Positions 1 through 13,884 of a stretch of 64,000 nucleotides of DNA are shown here, one piece after another. The DNA is taken from positions 1-64,000 of the forward strand of contig NZ_JACATN010000003.1 in NCBI RefSeq assembly GCF_018603515.1, in the 5' to 3' direction. The stretch comes from Zobellia barbeyronii. Lineage in GTDB: Bacteria > Bacteroidota > Bacteroidia > Flavobacteriales > Flavobacteriaceae. Position 1 is the stretch's first letter; every line of letters begins with the position of its first letter. A program made the translations under genes and the position numbers. The notes under the pieces are model-generated. The model saw nothing but the letters and a program-made list of their open reading frames with translations, ran no database searches and had not been told where the DNA came from.

Positions 1-568
1 AGGAACTGCTGTTCGTATTGGAACCGTCAAAATGTTCCGTCTGTAAAAAGTTCGGCACCGATAGGCCCGCATAGAAATGGTCCGTGTGGTAGTACACCCC
101 CGCCCCGATATTGGGCGAGAACTTGTTATCGATATTGGGAAGGTTGCTCTCCGCACCGTAGTTCCTCAGCTTAGAGAAATCAACGTTCAAAAGATGGCCA
201 CCGGCCTTTAGACCGAAGGACAGCTTACCTTCGTCAGACGTCTTTACCGTATAGGAAAAGGCCGCGTCCACGTAGGTGTCCTGGTTCGTCCCGTTACCGA
301 TCTCATCGTTGACCACCGACAGCCCCAGGCCTACACGCTTGGAGACCGGCGTATGGAAATTGAGCGTCTGCGTCGTGGGCGCGCCGTCAAGGCCCACCCA
401 CTGAGAACGGTGCAGCGCAGCGATACTGAATACCCCGCGCGAACCCGCATAAGCTGGGTTCACAGAGATCGTGTTGTACATGTACTGCGTATACTGCGCG
501 TCTTGCTGGCCGAAGACAGAGACGAGCCCCGCAAACATCGATACGACTGTTATGATTACTTTTTTCAT
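1..568 (-). CDS. PorP/SprF-family type IX secretion-associated outer membrane protein (partial, C-terminus beyond left edge)
   Basis: An open frame runs from an ATG at 568-566 leftward off the window. The visible 189 residues begin with a signal peptide (basic start, hydrophobic core ending Val-Phe-Gly, then Gln-Gln). The family signature QYTQYMYNTISVNPAYAGS follows directly, and then membrane beta-strand-like segments. PorP/SprF proteins sit in the outer membrane and help secrete or anchor T9SS cargo that carries type B sorting domains. The gene starts 29 bp after the stop of the giant type B cargo gene, so the two are probably one transcript and a cargo/partner pair. G+C is clearly higher here than in the neighbour (35 of 60 bases in 61-120), with many G/C third positions. 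Family assignment is firm; the cargo partnership is inferred from adjacency and from known type B CTD/SprF pairing. Confidence 0.9.
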   Translation of the reverse strand, partial: MKKVIITVVSMFAGLVSVFGQQDAQYTQYMYNTISVNPAYAGSRGVFSIAALHRSQWVGLDGAPTTQTLNFHTPVSKRVGLGLSVVNDEIGNGTNQDTYVDAAFSYTVKTSDEGKLSFGLKAGGHLLNVDFSKLRNYGAESNLPNIDNKFSPNIGAGVYYHTDHFYAGLSVPNFLQTEHFDGSNTNSSS

Positions 569-597
569 GGTTATTTGGTTTTTTGGGAAACGTTTTT

Positions 598-3500
598 TTA
601 TCTGTTGATGTATAAGTAGCCTGCCTTGTTTAGGTTATCTCCTTTGTTCTCATATTTGATCACATAGAAGTATACACCAACCGGTAGTTTCGAATCTGTT
701 TGAATTGTTACTCTTCCGTTAGAAACTCCTCTAAAGGTGTTCGTAACATTATCGTAACCGTTCATTTCATAAACTATGATACCCCATCGGTTATAAATCT
801 GAACCGTGTTATTAGGGTAAGACTCAATATTATCTATTAAGAACTCATCATTTGTACCGTCTCCATCTGGAGTAATGACTTCGTTGATAACAGAAATACC
901 TGTCTCTACCAATTCTGGATCACAACCAGCTTCTAACGTTGGTACACCGTTCAATGAATCACAAGGATTAAGAGGATCTGTTCCGTCTTCTATTTCCTGT
1001 CCGTCTAGAATGGTATCGCCATCCGTATCTGCAACATCTGGATCAGTACCTATAGCCTCTTCTTGAGAAGTGGTTAAACCATCTTCATCACAATCAGAGA
1101 TTAAATAATCACCACCTTGTTCTAAGGTTATGCTACGCTCAATGTAATCACAAGGATCTTCTGGGTTGGTATCATCATCAATCTCTTGACCATTAATTAC
1201 ACCATCACCATCACAATCAGCAACTAAGTAATCACCAGAGAAAGCCAAAGTAACATTCTCTATTACGTAATCACATGGGTCATTCTTATCTGTCCCGTCT
1301 GCTTCTTCTTGCGTATCTAATACACCGTCTCCATCACTATCACCTATTTCTCTAAAGTTTACTTCTGGTGTAGTATCATCGTCATCATTATCCGTACCAT
1401 CGGCACCTGTATCTAAATCATTGTTTACATCTAGACCTGGTGTATCGTCAAAGCCGTCATCTAATCCGTCATTATCAGAATCGACACCTGTAAAGGTACC
1501 TTGACCAGCTTCATCAATATCTAGAACACCGTCATCTTCAGAATCAAGGTCTAAGTAATCTGGAGTTCCGTCACCGTCCGTATCTTCTGGAATCAATCCA
1601 CCTGGGTAGTTTGTATCCAAGCCTACTTCATCAAAAGCATCTGCTGGAACAACATACGCTAAGGTAGGCTGCGCTTCTACGTTATCTGGAATACCATCAT
1701 CATCAGCATCAATATCTAAGTAGTTAGCTCCACCAGTTCCATCTGTATTTGGTGGTACTGTTCCTTCTGAACTATCTGCTTGACCATCAGTATTTGCATC
1801 TGCAAAACCAGTATCATCAGCGTCAATAACACCATCACCATTTGTATCAAGTGCACCGTTACCGGCTTCCACTACATCTGTAATACCATCATTATCTGCA
1901 TCAATATCAAAGTGATTAGGAATTCCGTCACCGTCAAAATCAAACGCTGGTTCTGTTGTTCCGTTTACATCACCTACTAATGGATCGTTAGGATCATCAT
2001 CAGAATGGTTAGGAACACCATCATTATCATCATCTGCACTTGGGTCGATTCCGTTGGTCTCCACTAAATCAGCTATACCATCATTATCGTCATCAAGATC
2101 TATTGTATCAGGAATACCATCTTTATCGAAATCTAGGATATCTCTAAAATCTACCTGAGTTATATCAGCATCATCTTCGTTATCCGTTGCAATGGCACCT
2201 GTATCCAAATCATTGTTTACATCGTTACCAGGAGTATCATCATAGGCATCGTTAAGACCATCTCCGTCAGCATCTGCCAATGGATCAGTCATTGTACCTT
2301 GACCTGCTTCTAAAGCATCTTCTACTCCATCAGCATCTGAGTCAGAATCGATATAATCAGGAATACCATCCATATCTGTATCTGCTGGCTCTATACCACC
2401 TGGATAATTAGTATCCAATCCGGTTGCATCAAAAGCATCTGCTGGTACTATATAAGCATCAGTAGGTTGTGCTTCCACATTATCTGGAATACCATCATCA
2501 TCTGCATCTATATCCAAGAAGTTAGCTTCACCTGAACCATCTGTATTTGGTGGTACTGTTCCTTCTGAACTATCTGCTTGACCGTTTCCGGTTGTATCTG
2601 CAAATCCGTCATCATTACTATCAATAACACCGTCATTGTTTGTATCAAGATCTCCGTTACCTGCTTCCACTACATCTACGATACCATCATTATCAGCATC
2701 AATATCAAAGTGGTTTGGAATACCATCACCGTCAAAATCAAACGCTGGTTCTGTTGTTCCGTTTACATCACCTACTAATGGATCGTTAGGATCATCATCA
2801 GAATGGTTTGGAACCCCATCGTTATCATCATCTGCACTTGGGTCGATCCCGTTAGCCTCATCTAAATCTGAGATACCATCGTTATCGTCATCAAGATCTA
2901 TTGTATCTGGAATACCATCTTGGTCAAAATCTAACATTGACCTGAAATCTACCTCAGCCACATCTGCATCATCTTCGTTGTCAGTAGCAATTGCTCCTGT
3001 ATCCAAATCATTGTTTACATCTATACCTGGTGTATCATCAAAAGCATCGTTCAATCCGTCATTATCCGCATCGGCTAAAGCATCTGTTAAAGTACCTTGA
3101 CCAGCTTCTAACATATCAGATATACCATCTGCATCAGAATCATCATCTATATAATCTGGAGTACCATCGTTATCTGTATCTTCTGGCTCTAATCCGCCTG
3201 GATAATTGGTATCTAATCCTGTTAAGTCAAACACATCTGCAGGAACTATATAAGCTGCTGTTGGTTGTGCTTCTACATTATCTGGAATACCATCATCATC
3301 TGCATCAATATCCAAGAAGTTAGCTTCACCTGAACCATCTGTATTTGGTGGTACTGTTCCTTCTGAACTATCTGCTTGACCGTTACTGGTTGTATCGGCA
3401 AAACCAGTGTCGTTACTATCAATAACACCGTCATTGTTCGTATCAAGGTCACCGTTACCAGCTTCCACTACATCTACGATACCATCATTATCAGCATCAA

Positions 3501-6500
3501 TATCAAAGTGGTTTGGAATACCATCACCGTCAAAATCAAACGCTGGTTCCGTTGTTCCGTTAACATCACCTACTAATGGATCATTAGGATCATCATCAGA
3601 ATGGTTTGGAACACCATCGTTATCATCATCTGCACTTGGGTCGATCCCGTTGGACTCATCTAAATCTGAGATACCATCGTTATCGTCATCAAGATCAACC
3701 GTATCTGGAATACCATCTTGGTCATGATCTAATACAGATCTGAAATCTACCTCAACCAAATCAGTATCATCTACATTATCGGTATCTATTGCACCAGCAT
3801 CTAAATCATTGTTTACGTCATTACCTGGCGTATCATCATAAGCATCGTTAAGTCCGTCTCCATCAGCATCTGCTAAAGGATCTGTTAACGTACCTTGACC
3901 AGCTTCTAACATATCCGATATACCATCATCCTCAGAATCCAAGTCTAAATAATCTGGCGTTAAATCACCATCTGTATCTTCAGGAACTAAGCCTGTTGGA
4001 TAGTTGGTATCTACACCGTCTCTGTTGAAAGCATCCGCAGGAACTATATAACCTGTTGTAGGTTGTGCTTCTACATTATCTGGAATACCATCATCATCTG
4101 CATCAATATCCAAGAAGTTTGGATTACCTGCAGTGTCTGTATTTGGTAACGGTAATGGATTTGCTGCTGTATCATCATCAATACCATCATCATTAGCATC
4201 TGTAAAGCCATCAACACGACCGTCATTATCCGTATCGGTTCCACCAGCTTCAACAATATCAAGAATACCATCATTATCAGAATCTAGATCGAATGGATTT
4301 GGTATACCGTCACCATCAAAATCACATGATTGCGTTAATGTAATACCATCAATTCCAAAATCGTTTCCGATACCTCCGCCTGTGTTATTATCAATAGCGA
4401 AAGTCATATTTGTATCCGTAGCCACGAAGACTAAAGAAACTTCTTTCCATTCACCATCGTTAGGAATATCTCCCGAATCAAACTGATCCGCAACAATACC
4501 TCCACTATTTAGTACTATCATTGAAACATTTGGTGCAATAGGCGTGTTGCCTAAGAATTGTTCCGTACCGTTATCTGCATATCCAGGATTGAATAAGTTG
4601 ATAATTGCCGTTTTAAACTCATAGGTTTCTCCTACCGTTAAACCTGTTATGGTTTGTTCGTAGAAACGACCTGCTGTACCATCTGCGTTGAAAAGAGCAA
4701 AGTACCCTATCTCTCCAGGAGCATCAGTTGTGTAGTCTTCTATATCTAACCAGAAGTTAGGAATAGGCTCACCTGCTACATATGAAAGACCCATTGAGTT
4801 CGTAACCAATGCATAGTTACCATCTGATGGTCTAGGCGCATCATTACCATATGTAGTAGTAATACTAGCTGGCATTGATTTGGTATACGTGTTATAATTA
4901 TCTGGGTTACCAGCACCGTCTCCAGCACCGTTAAAATAAGTGTCGTTAGCAATATCTGCTACTCCAAAGTCTCCATCAGGAATTAATGATACACTTCCCA
5001 TACCGCTACACTCTTCCAAATCTGGAATTCCGTCGTTATCATCATCAAGGTCAACGATATCCATAATACCATCTTGGTCACGATCTAGTATAGATCTAAA
5101 ATCAACCTCAGCAGTATCAACATCATCTTCGTTATCCGTAGTGATGGCACCTGTGTCCAAATCATTGTTCACATCATTACCAGGAGTATCATCAAAAGCA
5201 TCATTCAACCCATCTCCGTCAGCATCTGCTAAAGGATTTGTAATTGCACCTTGACCAGCTTCCACTACATCTGTAGTACCGTCACCGTCAGAATCTGAAT
5301 CTATATAATCTGGAGTTAAATCACCATCTGTATCTTCTGGTCGTAAACCGTTAGGGTAATTTGTGTCTACTCCATCTCTATTGAAAGCATCCGCAGGAAC
5401 AATATAAGCTGCTGTAGGTTGTGCTTCTACATTATCTGGAATACCGTCATCATCTGCATCTATATCTAAGAAATCTGCATTACCGGTAGTATCTGTAGTT
5501 AAAGGTATTGTACCTTCTGAACTATCTGCTTGACCATCGTTATTAGCATCTAGAAAACCAGCATCAACACTATCAATAACACCATCGTTATTAATATCCA
5601 AAGCATCGTTTCCGGCTTCGTATACATCAAAGATTCCGTCATTATCCGCATCTATATCAAAATGGTTAGGAACACCGTCACCATCAAAATCAAAAGCTGG
5701 CTCAACCGTTCCGTTTACATCACCAACAAGTGGATCAGTAGGTGCATCATCTAAATAGTTTACGATACCATCGCCATCATCATCGGCACTTGGATCAACT
5801 CCGTTGGACTCATCTAAATCAGAAATACCATCATTGTCATCATCCAAATCAACAATATCCATAATACCATCTTGGTCACGATCTAAAATAGATCTGAAAT
5901 CAACCTCAGCAGTATCAACATCATCTTCGTTATCTGTAGTGATTGCACCTGTATCCAAATCATTGTTTACATCAGTACCCGGTGTATCTTCAAACGCATC
6001 ATTTAAACCATCTGCATCTGCATCAGCTAAAGGATCTGTGATTGCACCTTGCCCTGCTTCCACTACATCTGGCGTACCATCATCATCAGAATCTGGATCC
6101 AAGTAATCTGGAATTAAATCACCGTCTGTATCTTCCGGTGTTATACCACCTACATATTGAGTATCTAAACCTTCAGCGTCAAAAGCATCATCTGGAGCAA
6201 CATAAGCTGCCGTTGTTTGTGCTTCTACATTATCTGGAATACCATCATCATCTGCATCAATATCTATGTAGTTTGCACCACCTGTTGTATCTGTATTTAT
6301 TGGCGCCGTACCTTCTGTAGCATCTGCTTGACCATTGTCATTTGCATCTACAAAGACATCATCATCACTGTCAATAGCTCCATCATTGTTTGTATCTAAA
6401 GCACCTGTACCATTTTCAACTACATCTAGAATACCATCATTATCAGCATCTATATCTAAGTGGTTAGGATTAGCATCACCATCAAAATTATCTATTGGTA

Positions 6501-9500
6501 AAGCTGTACCTGGACCATCTGTAGCTGTTGGTGTTGTATTATCATCTGTATCTACGATATCTGAAAGTCCGTCACCATCTGCATCTATAATAAGTCCTGT
6601 ACCAATAACACCATCGTTATCTGGGTCTGAACCACCAGCTTCAGTTACATCTGGAATACCATCATTATCAGAATCTGTATCTATTCTATCATCAAATCCG
6701 TCACCATCAGTATCAGGATTCTCTAAAGGCGTACCAGGAGTTGTAGCATCTGCAGGATCTACACTATCTGCCAAACCATCACGGTCTGTATCTGTAGCGA
6801 AAGTATCTATAACACCATCGTTGTCTGCATCTGGACCACCAGCTTCTGTTACATCTGGAATACCATCATTATCTGAATCTAAATCTATTCTATCTTCGAT
6901 ACCATCACCATCTGAATCTTCATCTGGTAAAGGAGTCGTTGCAATTTCATCTGCAAGACCATCATTATTAGTATCCGTCATAGAAGTTGGGTCACCCGCA
7001 ATTGGGTAGTCTATATGACCATCACCATCTGTATCCGTACCACCAGCTTCTATAGAATCTGGAATACCATCATTATCTGAATCCAAATCAATACTGTCTG
7101 GAATACCATCACCATCTGTATCTCCTGTTTCATCAACATCTAAGATTCCGTCATTATCATCATCAATATCAACCGTATCCATGATACCATCATTATCAGA
7201 ATCTAATATGGATCTAAAATCAACCTCTGCAGTGTCTAAATCATCTACATTATCTGTAGCAATTGCACCTGTATCTAGGTCATTGTTTACATCATAACCA
7301 GAAGTTGTATCATCAAAAGCATCGTTCAAGCCATCAGCATCAGCATCAGCTAAAGGATCTGTGATTGTTCCTTGACCAGCTTCCTCAACATCACTAACAC
7401 CATCGGCATCAGAATCTGCATCCAAGTAATCTGGAATTAAATCACCATCTGTATCTTCTGGAGTTAATCCAACAGGATAACTTGTATCTAATCCGTTAGC
7501 AGCTTCAGCATCTGCAGGGGCAATATAACCCGCTGTAGTTTGTGCTTCTACATTATCTGGAATACCATCATCATCTGCATCTATATCTAAGTAATCTGGA
7601 CCACCTGTGGTATCTGAGTTAGGAATTGGAAGCGGAGAAGCAGCTGTAGCATCATCCCAACCATCTGTTGTAGCAGTATCATCAAAACCATCTACTATAC
7701 CATCTCCATTAACATCAAGACCACCAGCTTCTGTAGTATCTGTAATACCATCATTATCTGAATCTATGTCTAAGTGATTTGGAACACTATCTCCATCAAA
7801 ATTATCTATTGGTAAAGGTGTACCTGGACCATCTCCTAAGGCAGGATCTGTATTGTCATCTGGATCTACAATATCTGAAAGTCCGTCACCATCTGTATCT
7901 GTAATTAAACCAGAACCAATTCTACCATCGTTATCTGGATCAGTACCACCAGCTTCTATAACATCTGGAATACCATCGTTTTCAGAATCTAAATCTATTC
8001 TATCATCCAAGCCATCATTATCCGTATCCGGATTTGGAATTGGCGTACCAGGAGTAGCAGGACCAACTGGGTCAACGCTATCTGCAAGTCCGTCATTATC
8101 GGTATCAGTCATGAAAGTGTCAATAATACCATCACCGTCACCATCCATACCACCAGCTTCAGTAGTATCTGTAATTCCATCATTATCAGAATCTAAATCT
8201 AATCTATCTAGAATTCCGTCATTATCAGAATCTTCATCTGGTAAAGGCGTAGCATCAACACTGTCGGCAACACCGTTACCATCTGCATCAACAAAACTAT
8301 CTACAGCACCATCGCCATCAGCATCTTCGCCGCCAGCTTCTAAAGTATCTGTGATACCATCATTATCTGCATCTAAATCTAAGTAATCTGGATTACCATC
8401 ACCATCAGTATCAATTGGATCAATACCATCTGTATCTGCACCAACTGCAGGTATACCTGTTAATGGATCAATAGCACCAGGAGCAATAAAGCCACTTGTA
8501 GTTTGTGCTTCAACCGTATCTAAAATACCGTCATTGTCACTATCTAAATCGTAAGCATTAATTATTCCGTCGCCATCAAAATCTCCACTATCATCAGTAG
8601 TACCATCACCATCTGTATCAAAAACATTTGAAGTTGAATTAATTTGTACACAACCATTCTGTGGTGTACAAGGTGCACTACCTTCTGGACCATCTGTAGT
8701 ATCATTATCTACTACATCTGCAAGTCCGTCATTATCTATATCTGTAATATTATCAAGAACACCATCACCGTCTGCATCTATATTACCAGAACCACTCTCA
8801 ACAATATCAGTAATACCGTCATTGTCAGAATCTAGGTCTAATTGATTTGGAACACCATCACCATCTGTATCAAAATTAATACAGATACCGTTAGCATTTA
8901 ATCCCCCACAAGTTGGGAAATCAGCATCATAATAATTTGGAGTACCATCGCCATCTAAATCATCATCTGGATCAGGTAAGCCCATTGTTGCACAATCCCA
9001 TCCGTTAACACCATCAAAGGTTGCAGCACAGAAATCTGGATCTTCATAATCTAAAGTTCCGTCACCATCTGCATCGCCATTATAAACTTCAATAACATCC
9101 GGTATACCATCATTGTCATCATCTAAATCTAACGGAGCTCCTGAAGCTACAGCAACGGGAATTAAGATAGCCTCGCACTGACAATTGGTACTAGAAGGTA
9201 AAAACTCTACTATAAAATTAGTGCCTGAACAAGCAGCACCAACAGTAGTGAATATAATTTCATCTGTAATTGTAGACGAATTAGGAATAGCATCAGCTAT
9301 AGTACCTGTTGAGATAGCAACACCATCAATATCTCCATTTACATCTGCACAGTATACACTATAAGCATAACCGGCATCTGCATCTACAAGAGCTGTATTT
9401 TCAATATCTAACGATAAATGATATTCGTAATTATTACTAGTATCTACCGAAAAGAAACTATCATTTGGCGTTCCAACCAAAATTGGTTTTTCTAATGGCA

Positions 9501-12500
9501 TTATCTCATAAGAAGAACCTGTAGCTACTTGAAAATCTGAACAGCTAGCAGCGGAACAAGTTACCCCAGAAACCGTTACATAGTTTACTATCTGAACTTC
9601 TGCCTCATCATCACAAATACCTTCATTGGTAGTGATAAAATCAAAGTCAAAAGTTATAGTAGACCCTGCAGTAACACCTGATGGATAGTTTAATATAAGC
9701 TCTTCGTGGTCTCCCACAGTAGCTATACTATTAAACGTTGCTCCGTCTGCACTAGCAAAAGAAGAAGGTACATATTCTATACCCGATCTTAAAGTTACCT
9801 TACCAAAATCAGAACCTCCTGTGGTACCGCCAGTAATTGTAGTAACTACATTAATATTATCTGTAACACCACACCCTTGAATTGGCGCACCAAAACCAGG
9901 TAAGTTAATTGTGCTTAAAGCATTGTAAGGCGATACTGCACCTTGCGCTTCTATAGAATTAGAAACTATTCTAGAACCATTACCCGCGGCAATATCGCCA
10001 CACGGTTCTTCTCCGTAAACCTTAAAGGTGAATTCAGAATTGGATATAAAATCGCACTCCAATTGAATTTCAAGATCAACATGTGCGGTTCTTTCATCTA
10101 TAGAGTTCACAGCAGGATTACCAGCAATACCCTTTAAAGCAAGAATAGCCGTATGTTCCAATAAATTTACTTTAGCTATACCATTTTCTATGGTTACAGT
10201 TACTGGCTGAGTATCAGCAGACCCTTTAGGATAAGTAACATCTGTACTTACTATAGTAATACCACCAGCTCCACCAGGAATGGCAAACTGTAAGGAAGGG
10301 TTTATTAAATCTCCCAATTGTGCACTAATAACATCAACTCCTATATCAAACGGAGTACATAAATCTTGTGCCGTACTAGGTTGATTCGTAATGCCTACCT
10401 GTACTTGTGAACCTTTTGGCTCTAATGTTATAGAAGTAGAATTCTGATAACAGGTAGCTCCCACTCCTAGAAAATCTGAAGTATCTATACTTGCATCTGG
10501 ATAGCCAGGGTAACCTGAACAATCCCAACCATGCTCAACAAGTACGGTCAAATTTTCACACTCATCAAAATCTGCTTTGAATCGTATAGATTTTGTGGCA
10601 CCTGAAGCAACAGAACCTGCTTCAATCCACGTTTTATCTCCAGATTGATAAAAATTAACTGGAGTTTCTAAGCCACCAGATACACTAGACGCGCTTGTGA
10701 TGTTTATACCAACTGGAGCAGTAACTTGCAACCAGTTAAAATCTACTGCTTCTGGACTGGTGTTACTTATATTCGTATCAAAATCTACCGTATAGGCATC
10801 ACCATTAATAGTAGGTAGTGGTGATTGTACAATAAATGTAGGTTGTGTATAACTAAAGGTATTCTTATAGCTATAACTTGAAGGTACAGGCGTTGCATAT
10901 GCAAAATCGTCATAATTAACGGTAAAGTCATATTGCGTTGACGCAGGTGACTCACAAGTTCCCATAAATTCTACATATAATCGTGGTATTATTGTACCAC
11001 TTTGATCTCTATTTCTAAAATTAGGACCAGGAGTAATGGTTATTTGACCACCACTTTCTGTCGCTATAAATTCGCCAGTAGTTGTTGAATATGCACCTTG
11101 AAATTGTATTGATGTAACATTTCCTGTAAATCTAGCCCCTTCAGGAATATCTATTACAGTAGAAGTCCATAATGTCAAAGGTCTGTATTCATCAGCATGC
11201 ATATCAGCCGGTGCCATATTTTTTACCATATTATATATGACTCCATTAGATGGCGTACAACCATTAGTAGCATGAGCTAGGTTACCTCCATAAATTCTAG
11301 GTCTAGAATAATAGGCTCGATCTCCCCAAGTGTCGCACCCTACTCTATTAGGTGCAGTGTTTGCCGGGTAATCAGTAAAAGCAAAGAATTCACCTCTTAA
11401 ATTGGTAAGTTCAAAGTAAGCTATATCTTGAAAATCTTTACTAAACTCAAAAGTCAATTCAACTTCAACAATATCTCTATTTGTAGCGTCTCCTTCAAAT
11501 AAGTATGCTGCGCTTATTAAATCTTTTTCATCGCTCAAATCAAAACTTAACATATGCTCTGTAGAGCCATTGGTAGTTAAAACCGGTGCTGCATTAATTA
11601 CACCAGAACTAGAAGTGCCAGCACTATTATCATTAATAGTAATTTTAGTATCTATCAATGTAATGATATCCGAACCACCAGCAGCTAAACTAGCTGTATC
11701 ATAAGTTAAATCGAAATAAAGGTTATCTAATGAAATACTATTTATAGAAGCTGTAGTGGTAATCTTCATTTGATCACCTGCTAAATATTTATTGATACCA
11801 TCTGTATTATCATCTAAGACAACTTTAGTGGTCATGGTATCATCTGTCCAACCAGCGGTAAGTCTTCTGGCAGTAAAGCCTTCAATTGCAGGACCAACAC
11901 AACCACCTGGGCAATGCGTATATATATTTACTGTACCGCAATGAATATCTTGTGTCCAACAAACACCAGCAGCACTTGTTGCCGTATAGTTCGTTTTATA
12001 AGGTATTGCTTGATTACCATTTGGACCACATGTAAAAGTCATAGGAAAATCTACCCATTCTTTAAATCTTCCTGCATACATGTCTGTTGTTGAATACGTT
12101 ACTTCGTTCCCGCTTTGCGTAAAACCAGCTGGTAATGGTGTTTGTAACGCCATACCTGTAGGTACTGTAAGGGTTATACTCCATACTGAAGAGGCATCAT
12201 TAGAAAACATAGCAGTACCGTCTATAGTAGGTAAACCTGCTCCACCCGCATAGAATGCCGGGGCAATACTCACAACAAAATCCTCATTATTTACGATGTC
12301 CGTTGGTGCTTCAACTTCTGTAACATCTTGGTAATCTCTAATAATATTGAAATATCCAATATCGATACGTTCAGGAATGCGATCACTTTTACATTGATCT
12401 TTAAAATACGTATCTATATAGGTATGCTCCCAAGCCATGTAATCAAATCTAGCCACACCACAATTATCTTTAGGTGTTACTGTAAAATCGAACGAAAACT

Positions 12501-13884
12501 CTGTAGCTTCCCCTGGTGGTAAATCATCAAACCAACCATCATTATCTAAATCATCAAAACCTCCCGGTCCATCAGGATCGGAAGCAAAAAAGTTTGGTGG
12601 TATAGAAACTGTATTACCAGAACCTCTTGTAGCATATACTGTACTTGGTCTATCTTGAGGTGTAAAAGAAATACCGGAAGCAAACCTAAAATTAGAAACA
12701 TCTCTGGTATCATAGAAGTCAAAATCCCAAAGCGGGTTTGTAGCAGCAGTACTCACAGGAGAAGCATTTGCGCCACTACCAATATTAACACCTAAATCTA
12801 AGGCCATAGAGCCTACAGTAGTATTCGTATTTTCTATTCTAATCGTATAGGTAACTGCACCACATAAATCTGGTGTAGTAGAACCTACTTTTGAAATGGC
12901 TATATCCGGTACATTGGCACCAAAATTTAAAGAACCTGTTTGTGGTTCTGCCGCTTGGCACGTTTCGCCAGGGCTACAACCCCAATAGGTATTGTGTACT
13001 ATAGCGGTATCTAAACAGTCATCTACCCTAAAGGCTTCTTGAAGAATAATTACTTCGCCATTATCAAAGCAATTATTTCCATCACCAACAGTCCCTGCAA
13101 AAGGAGCTGCGTTTAAATCTATATTATAAGTCAAAACCTGACCTGTTGTGTTAACTGGCGTTAAAAGCGTACCATTATAAGATAAGGTATACAGGTCATC
13201 TACATCTTCACCTAAATCTACATAATAGGTAAATGTTTCCGTACAACCATTACCACCTTGTGCTAGAGTAATATCTCTAGTGTACGATTCGCCAACATTT
13301 GCATCTACAGTTGGTATGGCAGAAATATTTAAAGAAGCGGCCAATAACGGATAAGAAGCTATAGTTACTTCCGTATCCGAATCTGAGTTAGCTCCACCGG
13401 CATCTTGAAAATTAATAGTATGTGCATCTTTGAATAACCCACCTGAGTTAGAATGCGCCACCGCATCACAATTTGCACTACGTTCAAAAGTAAAAGTTAC
13501 TTCATCACCAACATCCCAATTTGCATCACTAGGACGCAAAATAGTAAAAATAGGGTCAGAAGGCGTACCACCCTCCCCTATTGAGTATTGATCTGAAGCA
13601 ATTGGATTACCAAATGAATCTGTTTGCGAAGTTATACTTGCCGTCCCTGAGACATATTCCACACCGGGCGGAAGGTCAAAAGTAATACTGAAGTCATGAC
13701 AAGTAGCATTCTGACCTCTAATAAGGACTTCTTCAAGAGAATTGTTGACTCCTCCACAGGTAGCCAAATTTTGAGGTGTCAATAGAACCGTGTATCGGTT
13801 ACTATCGATTTGTGCGTTCGAATTGATAGCATAGAATAGTACAGCAATCAAGGTAAGAACACTGGTTTTAATGGAAAAATTCAT
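598..13884 (-). CDS. Giant secreted TSP3-repeat protein with type B T9SS C-terminal sorting domain (gliding motility-associated type)
   Basis: 4428 residues. Residues 1-24 are a Sec signal peptide ending Asn-Ala-Gln. About 25-1580 is a series of Cys-containing Ig-like/DUF11-like beta-sandwich segments. About 1580-4290 is a very Asp-rich array of thrombospondin type-3-like Ca-binding repeats (DxDxDG, DNDGI and DGDG motifs by the dozen). A roughly 233-residue jelly-roll-like module is embedded at 4320-5021 (+ coordinates). The last 100 or so residues ([26 protein letters not shown]) match the gliding-motility-associated C-terminal domain, the type B T9SS signal. The protein is expected to be exported by T9SS and held at or released from the cell surface, perhaps as an adhesin; its ligand is unknown. 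The PorP/SprF gene follows 29 bp downstream. The start ATG is supported by the signal peptide that follows it at once. Function beyond surface protein is not shown by the sequence. Confidence 0.93.
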   Translation of the reverse strand: MNFSIKTSVLTLIAVLFYAINSNAQIDSNRYTVLLTPQNLATCGGVNNSLEEVLIRGQNATCHDFSITFDLPPGVEYVSGTASITSQTDSFGNPIASDQYSIGEGGTPSDPIFTILRPSDANWDVGDEVTFTFERSANCDAVAHSNSGGLFKDAHTINFQDAGGANSDSDTEVTIASYPLLAASLNISAIPTVDANVGESYTRDITLAQGGNGCTETFTYYVDLGEDVDDLYTLSYNGTLLTPVNTTGQVLTYNIDLNAAPFAGTVGDGNNCFDNGEVIILQEAFRVDDCLDTAIVHNTYWGCSPGETCQAAEPQTGSLNFGANVPDIAISKVGSTTPDLCGAVTYTIRIENTNTTVGSMALDLGVNIGSGANASPVSTAATNPLWDFDFYDTRDVSNFRFASGISFTPQDRPSTVYATRGSGNTVSIPPNFFASDPDGPGGFDDLDNDGWFDDLPPGEATEFSFDFTVTPKDNCGVARFDYMAWEHTYIDTYFKDQCKSDRIPERIDIGYFNIIRDYQDVTEVEAPTDIVNNEDFVVSIAPAFYAGGAGLPTIDGTAMFSNDASSVWSITLTVPTGMALQTPLPAGFTQSGNEVTYSTTDMYAGRFKEWVDFPMTFTCGPNGNQAIPYKTNYTATSAAGVCWTQDIHCGTVNIYTHCPGGCVGPAIEGFTARRLTAGWTDDTMTTKVVLDDNTDGINKYLAGDQMKITTTASINSISLDNLYFDLTYDTASLAAGGSDIITLIDTKITINDNSAGTSSSGVINAAPVLTTNGSTEHMLSFDLSDEKDLISAAYLFEGDATNRDIVEVELTFEFSKDFQDIAYFELTNLRGEFFAFTDYPANTAPNRVGCDTWGDRAYYSRPRIYGGNLAHATNGCTPSNGVIYNMVKNMAPADMHADEYRPLTLWTSTVIDIPEGARFTGNVTSIQFQGAYSTTTGEFIATESGGQITITPGPNFRNRDQSGTIIPRLYVEFMGTCESPASTQYDFTVNYDDFAYATPVPSSYSYKNTFSYTQPTFIVQSPLPTINGDAYTVDFDTNISNTSPEAVDFNWLQVTAPVGINITSASSVSGGLETPVNFYQSGDKTWIEAGSVASGATKSIRFKADFDECENLTVLVEHGWDCSGYPGYPDASIDTSDFLGVGATCYQNSTSITLEPKGSQVQVGITNQPSTAQDLCTPFDIGVDVISAQLGDLINPSLQFAIPGGAGGITIVSTDVTYPKGSADTQPVTVTIENGIAKVNLLEHTAILALKGIAGNPAVNSIDERTAHVDLEIQLECDFISNSEFTFKVYGEEPCGDIAAGNGSRIVSNSIEAQGAVSPYNALSTINLPGFGAPIQGCGVTDNINVVTTITGGTTGGSDFGKVTLRSGIEYVPSSFASADGATFNSIATVGDHEELILNYPSGVTAGSTITFDFDFITTNEGICDDEAEVQIVNYVTVSGVTCSAASCSDFQVATGSSYEIMPLEKPILVGTPNDSFFSVDTSNNYEYHLSLDIENTALVDADAGYAYSVYCADVNGDIDGVAISTGTIADAIPNSSTITDEIIFTTVGAACSGTNFIVEFLPSSTNCQCEAILIPVAVASGAPLDLDDDNDGIPDVIEVYNGDADGDGTLDYEDPDFCAATFDGVNGWDCATMGLPDPDDDLDGDGTPNYYDADFPTCGGLNANGICINFDTDGDGVPNQLDLDSDNDGITDIVESGSGNIDADGDGVLDNITDIDNDGLADVVDNDTTDGPEGSAPCTPQNGCVQINSTSNVFDTDGDGTTDDSGDFDGDGIINAYDLDSDNDGILDTVEAQTTSGFIAPGAIDPLTGIPAVGADTDGIDPIDTDGDGNPDYLDLDADNDGITDTLEAGGEDADGDGAVDSFVDADGNGVADSVDATPLPDEDSDNDGILDRLDLDSDNDGITDTTEAGGMDGDGDGIIDTFMTDTDNDGLADSVDPVGPATPGTPIPNPDTDNDGLDDRIDLDSENDGIPDVIEAGGTDPDNDGRIGSGLITDTDGDGLSDIVDPDDNTDPALGDGPGTPLPIDNFDGDSVPNHLDIDSDNDGITDTTEAGGLDVNGDGIVDGFDDTATTDGWDDATAASPLPIPNSDTTGGPDYLDIDADDDGIPDNVEAQTTAGYIAPADAEAANGLDTSYPVGLTPEDTDGDLIPDYLDADSDADGVSDVEEAGQGTITDPLADADADGLNDAFDDTTSGYDVNNDLDTGAIATDNVDDLDTAEVDFRSILDSDNDGIMDTVDIDDDNDGILDVDETGDTDGDGIPDSIDLDSDNDGIPDSIEAGGTDTDGDGHIDYPIAGDPTSMTDTNNDGLADEIATTPLPDEDSDGDGIEDRIDLDSDNDGIPDVTEAGGPDADNDGVIDTFATDTDRDGLADSVDPADATTPGTPLENPDTDGDGFDDRIDTDSDNDGIPDVTEAGGSDPDNDGVIGTGLIIDADGDGLSDIVDTDDNTTPTATDGPGTALPIDNFDGDANPNHLDIDADNDGILDVVENGTGALDTNNDGAIDSDDDVFVDANDNGQADATEGTAPINTDTTGGANYIDIDADDDGIPDNVEAQTTAAYVAPDDAFDAEGLDTQYVGGITPEDTDGDLIPDYLDPDSDDDGTPDVVEAGQGAITDPLADADADGLNDAFEDTPGTDVNNDLDTGAITTDNEDDVDTAEVDFRSILDRDQDGIMDIVDLDDDNDGISDLDESNGVDPSADDDGDGIVNYLDDAPTDPLVGDVNGTVEPAFDFDGDGVPNHFDIDADNDGIFDVYEAGNDALDINNDGVIDSVDAGFLDANNDGQADSSEGTIPLTTDTTGNADFLDIDADDDGIPDNVEAQPTAAYIVPADAFNRDGVDTNYPNGLRPEDTDGDLTPDYIDSDSDGDGTTDVVEAGQGAITNPLADADGDGLNDAFDDTPGNDVNNDLDTGAITTDNEDDVDTAEVDFRSILDRDQDGIMDIVDLDDDNDGIPDLEECSGMGSVSLIPDGDFGVADIANDTYFNGAGDGAGNPDNYNTYTKSMPASITTTYGNDAPRPSDGNYALVTNSMGLSYVAGEPIPNFWLDIEDYTTDAPGEIGYFALFNADGTAGRFYEQTITGLTVGETYEFKTAIINLFNPGYADNGTEQFLGNTPIAPNVSMIVLNSGGIVADQFDSGDIPNDGEWKEVSLVFVATDTNMTFAIDNNTGGGIGNDFGIDGITLTQSCDFDGDGIPNPFDLDSDNDGILDIVEAGGTDTDNDGRVDGFTDANDDGIDDDTAANPLPLPNTDTAGNPNFLDIDADDDGIPDNVEAQPTTGYIVPADAFNRDGVDTNYPTGLVPEDTDGDLTPDYLDLDSEDDGISDMLEAGQGTLTDPLADADGDGLNDAYDDTPGNDVNNDLDAGAIDTDNVDDTDLVEVDFRSVLDHDQDGIPDTVDLDDDNDGISDLDESNGIDPSADDDNDGVPNHSDDDPNDPLVGDVNGTTEPAFDFDGDGIPNHFDIDADNDGIVDVVEAGNGDLDTNNDGVIDSNDTGFADTTSNGQADSSEGTVPPNTDGSGEANFLDIDADDDGIPDNVEAQPTAAYIVPADVFDLTGLDTNYPGGLEPEDTDNDGTPDYIDDDSDADGISDMLEAGQGTLTDALADADNDGLNDAFDDTPGIDVNNDLDTGAIATDNEDDADVAEVDFRSMLDFDQDGIPDTIDLDDDNDGISDLDEANGIDPSADDDNDGVPNHSDDDPNDPLVGDVNGTTEPAFDFDGDGIPNHFDIDADNDGIVDVVEAGNGDLDTNNDGVIDSNDDGFADTTGNGQADSSEGTVPPNTDGSGEANFLDIDADDDGIPDNVEAQPTDAYIVPADAFDATGLDTNYPGGIEPADTDMDGIPDYIDSDSDADGVEDALEAGQGTMTDPLADADGDGLNDAYDDTPGNDVNNDLDTGAIATDNEDDADITQVDFRDILDFDKDGIPDTIDLDDDNDGIADLVETNGIDPSADDDNDGVPNHSDDDPNDPLVGDVNGTTEPAFDFDGDGIPNHFDIDADNDGITDVVEAGNGALDTNGDGVIDADDTGFADANTDGQADSSEGTVPPNTDGTGGANYLDIDADDDGIPDNVEAQPTLAYVVPADAFDEVGLDTNYPGGLIPEDTDGDGTPDYLDLDSEDDGVLDIDEAGQGTFTGVDSDNDGLDDGFDDTPGLDVNNDLDTGADGTDNDDDDTTPEVNFREIGDSDGDGVLDTQEEADGTDKNDPCDYVIENVTLAFSGDYLVADCDGDGVINGQEIDDDTNPEDPCDYIERSITLEQGGDYLISDCDEDGLTTSQEEAIGTDPDVADTDGDTILDGQEIEDGTDPLNPCDSLNGVPTLEAGCDPELVETGISVINEVITPDGDGTNDEFLIDNIESYPNNTVQIYNRWGIIVYEMNGYDNVTNTFRGVSNGRVTIQTDSKLPVGVYFYVIKYENKGDNLNKAGYLYINR
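1534..3927 (-). repeat. Tandem 798-bp coding modules (three consecutive copies) inside the giant TSP3 protein
   Basis: The string ccgtcaaaatcaaacgctgg begins at 1931, 2729 and 3527, which is a period of exactly 798 bp (266 codons). Long flanking stretches match in register. A related marker (ccataatacc) recurs at 5061 and 5859, again 798 bp apart, so at least five modules exist. The spacing between the third and fourth copies is stretched to 1356 bp by the embedded domain. Each module encodes the same order of TSP3-like units and ends with a conserved VDFR-S-LD-DQDGI-type segment. Ends are set by register and are approximate. This looks like recent tandem duplication or gene conversion and is a likely site of copy-number change and assembly collapse. 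Confidence 0.85.
4320..5021 (-). other. Carbohydrate-binding-module-like jelly-roll domain embedded in the TSP3 repeats
   Basis: Within the giant protein the Asp-rich pattern breaks for about 233 residues, between ECSGMG and SCDFDGDG. The segment is rich in aromatic, Gly and Asn residues. It has the pattern of a CBM4/9-like or galactose-binding-like beta-sandwich: an N-terminal LIPDGDFG strand, then YEFKTAIIN, a [12 protein letters not shown] edge strand, and a final FGIDGITL strand. A Cys near each border could form a disulfide that closes the domain. It may bind carbohydrate or another surface ligand; this is inferred from the fold pattern only. Confidence 0.55.

Noticed and set aside
353-619. 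88-codon plus-strand frame
   Set aside because: It lies antisense to the clear PorP/SprF reading frame and has no recognisable domain.
875-8835. Many long plus-strand frames (up to 224 codons) opposite the giant gene
   Set aside because: They are Ser/Pro- or Ile-rich antisense readings of the Asp-rich repeats, without signal peptides or domains; the minus-strand frame is continuous for 4428 codons.
1330-8900. Regular short repeats that could suggest a CRISPR array or minisatellite
   Set aside because: The spacing is codon-based (DxDxDG units), the sequence between repeats is coding in frame, and there are no cas genes.
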